A DNA stretch of 64,000 nucleotides from Lysobacter sp. Root916 (GTDB lineage Bacteria > Pseudomonadota > Gammaproteobacteria > Xanthomonadales > Xanthomonadaceae): positions 329,324 through 393,323 of the forward strand of contig NZ_LMJF01000014.1 in NCBI RefSeq assembly GCF_001429785.1, given 5' to 3'. The translations under genes were made by a program, and so were the position numbers. A model generated the notes under the pieces. The model saw nothing but the letters and a program-made list of their open reading frames with translations, did not search any database and had not been told where the DNA came from. Positions 61,196-64,000 of this stretch are shown piece after piece. Every line of letters begins with the position of its first letter. Within the stretch, counting starts at the first letter, position 1.

Positions 61196-62902
61196 ATGCG
61201 GCTGGGGAATCGACGGATGCGCAGGATCTGGGGCAGCGCCATGCTCGCGCTGACGTTGGCGTTCGCCTGCATGCCGGCCATGGCGCAATCGTTGAAGGCC
61301 GAGCTGCTGCTGACCGAGGGCGAACTCGACGGGCCGCCGGCCTCGGCGCCGGTGACCGAGCGCTCGGTCGCCGAGGCGCCCGGCGACCTGGTCTACCTGA
61401 CCATGCCGCGCCGCGAGGCCGGCTATTGGATCCGCCTGACCACCGACCGCGACATCGCCGCCAGCGAAAGCCAACTGCTGGTGTTGCGCGGCGCGCGTGT
61501 GCGCGGGCCGGTCACCTATTACCCGCCGGGCGCGCCACCGCGCATCGTCAACGACGCCGAGAACGGCGGCCCGGTGCTGCTGCGGCGCGGCTGGGTGCTG
61601 CCGCTGCCCAACGGCTGGACCCGCGGCGACGTCGCCTATCTGCGCGTGGGCGGCAATACCGCCGAGGCATTGAGCCTGCGTCTGGCGACCGTGCCGGAGC
61701 TGGCGCGCCAGGAGCGCGGCGATTCGCGCTTCATGGTCGCCGCGTTCACCGCGATGATGTTGATGGCGGTGGCGATGATCGCGATCTGGTACGCCTTCCG
61801 CGACCTGGTCTACATGGCCTACGGCGCCTACCTGGCCTGCGCGGCGATCTACCTGCTGCTGGTGTCCGGCGATGCGGCCGAGATGTGGGGTCTGGCCGGC
61901 CTGGCCAGCGGCCGCCTGACCGTGACCTGGACCCTGGCCACGCTGGCCACGATCTTCCAGCTCGGTTTCAGCCTGCGCTTCCTGGAGTTGCCGCGCCTGC
62001 TGCCGCGCCTGGCGGTGCTGGTGCGCACGGTGCAGTGGGCCAACATCCTGTGGCTGGCCGTGCTGCTGGCGCTGCGCGAGCGCGTGCACGACTTCTGGTA
62101 CATCGGCGGCAACGCCCTGCTGCTAGTCGGCATTCCGCTGATGTTCGCCGCCGCGATCATGGCCTGGCGCCGCGGTGCGCCGTATGCGGGCTATTACCTG
62201 CTGGGCTGGACGCCGCTGCTGCTGTTCGTCGGTGTGCTCGCGGCCTATCCCTTCGGCGTCGGCCGCGCCGAGTGGGCCGACCGCGGCCTGGCCCTGGCGG
62301 CGGTGCTGGAATCGGGCGTGCTGGCGCTGGCGCTGAGCCAGCACGCGGCCAATCGCCACCGCCTGTCCCTGCTGGCGCGCCAGTCCGGCGACCGCGATCC
62401 GCTGACCGGCACCCTCAACGCCTCGGCGCTGCGCCTGCTGCTGGAGACCTGGTCGGCGCCTGGCAGCCTGGGGCTCAAGCATCACGGCCTGCTGCTGCTG
62501 GACCTGGACGGCTTCGGCGAGATCAACGCCCGCTACGGCCGCGCGATCGGCGACGCCCTGCTGCAACAGGCGCTCGCGCGCATTCGCGGAGTGCTGCGCC
62601 CGGACGACACCATCGCGCGCATGGGCGGCGACAGCTTCGCGGTGGTGGCCGAATGCGAGCGTGTGGATTGCGAGCTGCTGGGCCGGCGCCTGGCCGACGC
62701 CTTCGGCCAGCGCCCGTTCCGCATCGACGGCCACGAGATCGCGGTCAGCGCCAGCGTCGGCCTGGCCATGGCCCAGCGCGGCGAGCCCGTGCAGAGCCTG
62801 CTCGACCGCGCCGAGCACGCCCTGCTCAGCGCCCGCAACACCGGTCGCAACACGGTCGGCATCGCGCCCGCGGCGGCGCTGCCGGCGCTGGAAGCGGGCT
62901 GA
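61196..62902 (+). CDS. 7TMR-DISM protein with degenerate GGDEF domain (GGDSF)
   Basis: This is a 568-residue protein. It has a signal peptide (about 1-31), a periplasmic DISM-type domain with EAGYWIRLTTDRDIAASESQ, seven helices, then a GGDEF-family domain from about residue 400 (DRDPLTGTLNASALRLLLET; LLLLDLDGFGEINARYGRAI). The signature reads MGGDSF (Gly477-Phe481 with Ser480) instead of GGDEF/GGEEF, so the catalytic Glu is lost and diguanylate cyclase activity is doubtful. The inhibitory-site RxxD (Arg468-Asp471), which binds c-di-GMP, is preserved at the usual spacing. It could be a c-di-GMP receptor partner for the two output-less paralogues upstream. Confidence 0.85.
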   Translation: MRLGNRRMRRIWGSAMLALTLAFACMPAMAQSLKAELLLTEGELDGPPASAPVTERSVAEAPGDLVYLTMPRREAGYWIRLTTDRDIAASESQLLVLRGARVRGPVTYYPPGAPPRIVNDAENGGPVLLRRGWVLPLPNGWTRGDVAYLRVGGNTAEALSLRLATVPELARQERGDSRFMVAAFTAMMLMAVAMIAIWYAFRDLVYMAYGAYLACAAIYLLLVSGDAAEMWGLAGLASGRLTVTWTLATLATIFQLGFSLRFLELPRLLPRLAVLVRTVQWANILWLAVLLALRERVHDFWYIGGNALLLVGIPLMFAAAIMAWRRGAPYAGYYLLGWTPLLLFVGVLAAYPFGVGRAEWADRGLALAAVLESGVLALALSQHAANRHRLSLLARQSGDRDPLTGTLNASALRLLLETWSAPGSLGLKHHGLLLLDLDGFGEINARYGRAIGDALLQQALARIRGVLRPDDTIARMGGDSFAVVAECERVDCELLGRRLADAFGQRPFRIDGHEIAVSASVGLAMAQRGEPVQSLLDRAEHALLSARNTGRNTVGIAPAAALPALEAG

Positions 62903-62988
62903 GCCGGCGCGGGGACGGAACACAGTGTGTTTCCGATGCCCGAGCGCAGTGGAGTAGGATGCCCATCCCCCATTGCTGAGGCTGCGTC

Positions 62989-63582
62989 ATGGCCGACGAC
63001 AAGAACAAGCCGTCCCGCGAACAGGCCGAATCGGCCGTGCGCACGCTGTTGGCCTGGGCCGGCGAAGACCCCGCCCGCGAGGGCCTGCTCGACACGCCCA
63101 AGCGCGTGGTCGAGGCCTACGGCGACTGGTTCAGCGGCTACGACGACGACCCGCGCGACTACCTCGCGCGCACCTTCGAGGAAGTCGCCGGCTACGACGA
63201 GCTGATCGTGCTGCGCGACATCGAGTTCGAAAGCCATTGCGAGCACCATATGGCGCCGATCATCGGCAAAGCCCACGTCGGCTATCTGCCCAACGGCAAG
63301 GTGGTGGGCATCAGCAAGCTGGCGCGCGTGGTCGAGACCTATGCGCGCCGCTTCCAGGTCCAGGAGAAGATGACCGCGCAGATTGCGCAGTCGATCCAGG
63401 ACGTGCTGCAGCCGCTGGGCGTGGGCGTGGTGATCGAAGGCGCGCACGAATGCATGACCACGCGTGGCGTGCACAAGCGCGGCGTGAGCATGATCACCTC
63501 GAAGATGCTCGGCACCTTCCGCGAGGACGCGCGCACGCGTGCGGAGTTCCTGCGGTTTATCGATGTGGGTCCAGGGCGGTAA
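62989..63582 (+). CDS. folE: GTP cyclohydrolase I
   Basis: This 197-residue enzyme opens the GTP ring to make dihydroneopterin triphosphate, the first step to folate and tetrahydropterin. The zinc ligands Cys84, His87 (SHCEHHMAP) and Cys155 (AHECMTTRG) have the same spacing as in E. coli FolE (110, 113, 181). Substrate motifs [20 protein letters not shown] and [13 protein letters not shown] are intact. The pterin product would serve phenylalanine hydroxylase (9670-10563). It is monocistronic, with a repeat unit and a convergent gltD downstream. Confidence 0.97.
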   Translation: MADDKNKPSREQAESAVRTLLAWAGEDPAREGLLDTPKRVVEAYGDWFSGYDDDPRDYLARTFEEVAGYDELIVLRDIEFESHCEHHMAPIIGKAHVGYLPNGKVVGISKLARVVETYARRFQVQEKMTAQIAQSIQDVLQPLGVGVVIEGAHECMTTRGVHKRGVSMITSKMLGTFREDARTRAEFLRFIDVGPGR

Positions 63583-63585
63583 AGG

Positions 63586-63712
63586 CTGCCCTCATCCGCC
63601 CTCCGGGCACCTTCTCCCGCAGGCGGGAGAAGGGACAGCAAGGCTTCGTGCTTCAGTCTTTTCCGCTCTGAAGCCCCTCTCCCGCTAGCGGGAGAGGGGT
63701 TGGGGTGAGGGC
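63586..63712. repeat. Reverse-orientation CTCCCGC/GCGGGAG repeat unit between folE and gltD
   Basis: The unit seen at 34345-34880 and 48722-48832 is here in reverse: first GCCCTCATCCGCCCTCCGGG, then the hairpin CTTCTCCCGC..GCGGGAGAAG, and after a 48-bp middle a CCTCTCCCGC..GCGGGAGAGG hairpin ending in TTGGGGTGAGGGC. It begins 4 bp after folE and ends 30 bp before gltD, which are convergent. Confidence 0.85.
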
Positions 63713-63742
63713 GCGCGGGGCAGCAAACTCACCTTGAGACTC

Positions 63743-64000
<258 letters not shown>

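Overview
The window is very GC-rich and densely coded, with strong third-position G/C use, many four-base ATGA gene overlaps, and families typical of Xanthomonadales. These include a Lys/Ala-tailed HU protein, phenylalanine hydroxylase beside an Lrp regulator, a seven-transmembrane DISM cluster, an Mla operon and abundant short palindromic intergenic repeats. My best guess is a Lysobacter-like gammaproteobacterium chromosome. This is inferred from gene content, not from a database match. I see no rRNA, tRNA, phage or insertion sequence.

Layout. Positions 1-1607 hold the end of a two-component system. 1708-5205 hold two related secreted/NIPSNAP-type proteins, a WYL regulator and an HU-like nucleoid protein. 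5455-7220 is a DesK/DesR-type two-component pair on the minus strand. 7366-16786 holds a membrane protein, an FAD oxidoreductase, phhA with a divergent Lrp regulator, an Asp/Glu racemase, a lipoprotein M28 peptidase coupled to a membrane protein, and a phosphoethanolamine-transferase-like enzyme behind a perfect palindrome.

The most interesting region is 16893-25041. An ECF-like sigma factor is translationally coupled to a receptor-type Ser/Thr kinase on the minus strand. It faces a plus-strand secretion cassette with five small peptides (three upstream, two downstream) around a C39-peptidase ABC exporter and a HlyD-type adaptor. All five peptides carry a 15-residue leader ending in Gly-Gly, and most have proline-rich cores. 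Both peptide groups are preceded by the same promoter-like element: a 12-bp block, exactly 10 bp of spacer, then an 8-bp block. The natural reading is a regulon in which the sigma factor and kinase control export of unmodified or cryptically modified peptides. No modification enzyme or immunity gene is visible.

25126-34317 carries two isochorismatase-fold hydrolases (one cytoplasmic, one exported), a rhomboid protease, rlmI, a tandem 39-bp repeat array, an EamA transporter with a divergent LysR regulator, and rmuC. 34916-39427 is a complete mlaFEDCBA operon whose MlaA has a long Ala-rich insert. 39877-48700 is recC-recB-recD, with a four-base overlap at each junction.

48963-58282 is a LysR regulator with a C-terminal extension, divergent from a six-gene RND efflux operon: small membrane protein, short-chain dehydrogenase-like protein, adaptor, pump, second dehydrogenase, outer-membrane factor. 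The operon ends in a good intrinsic terminator. 58672-62902 has three tandem DISM-type receptors. Only the third has a GGDEF-type domain, and its active-site motif reads GGDSF while its inhibitory RxxD site is kept. folE and the end of gltD close the window.

Intergenic palindromic repeats are concentrated between convergent genes (5.2, 11.2, 28.3, 34.3, 48.7 and 63.6 kb), which suggests they serve as bidirectional terminators or mRNA-end stabilisers.
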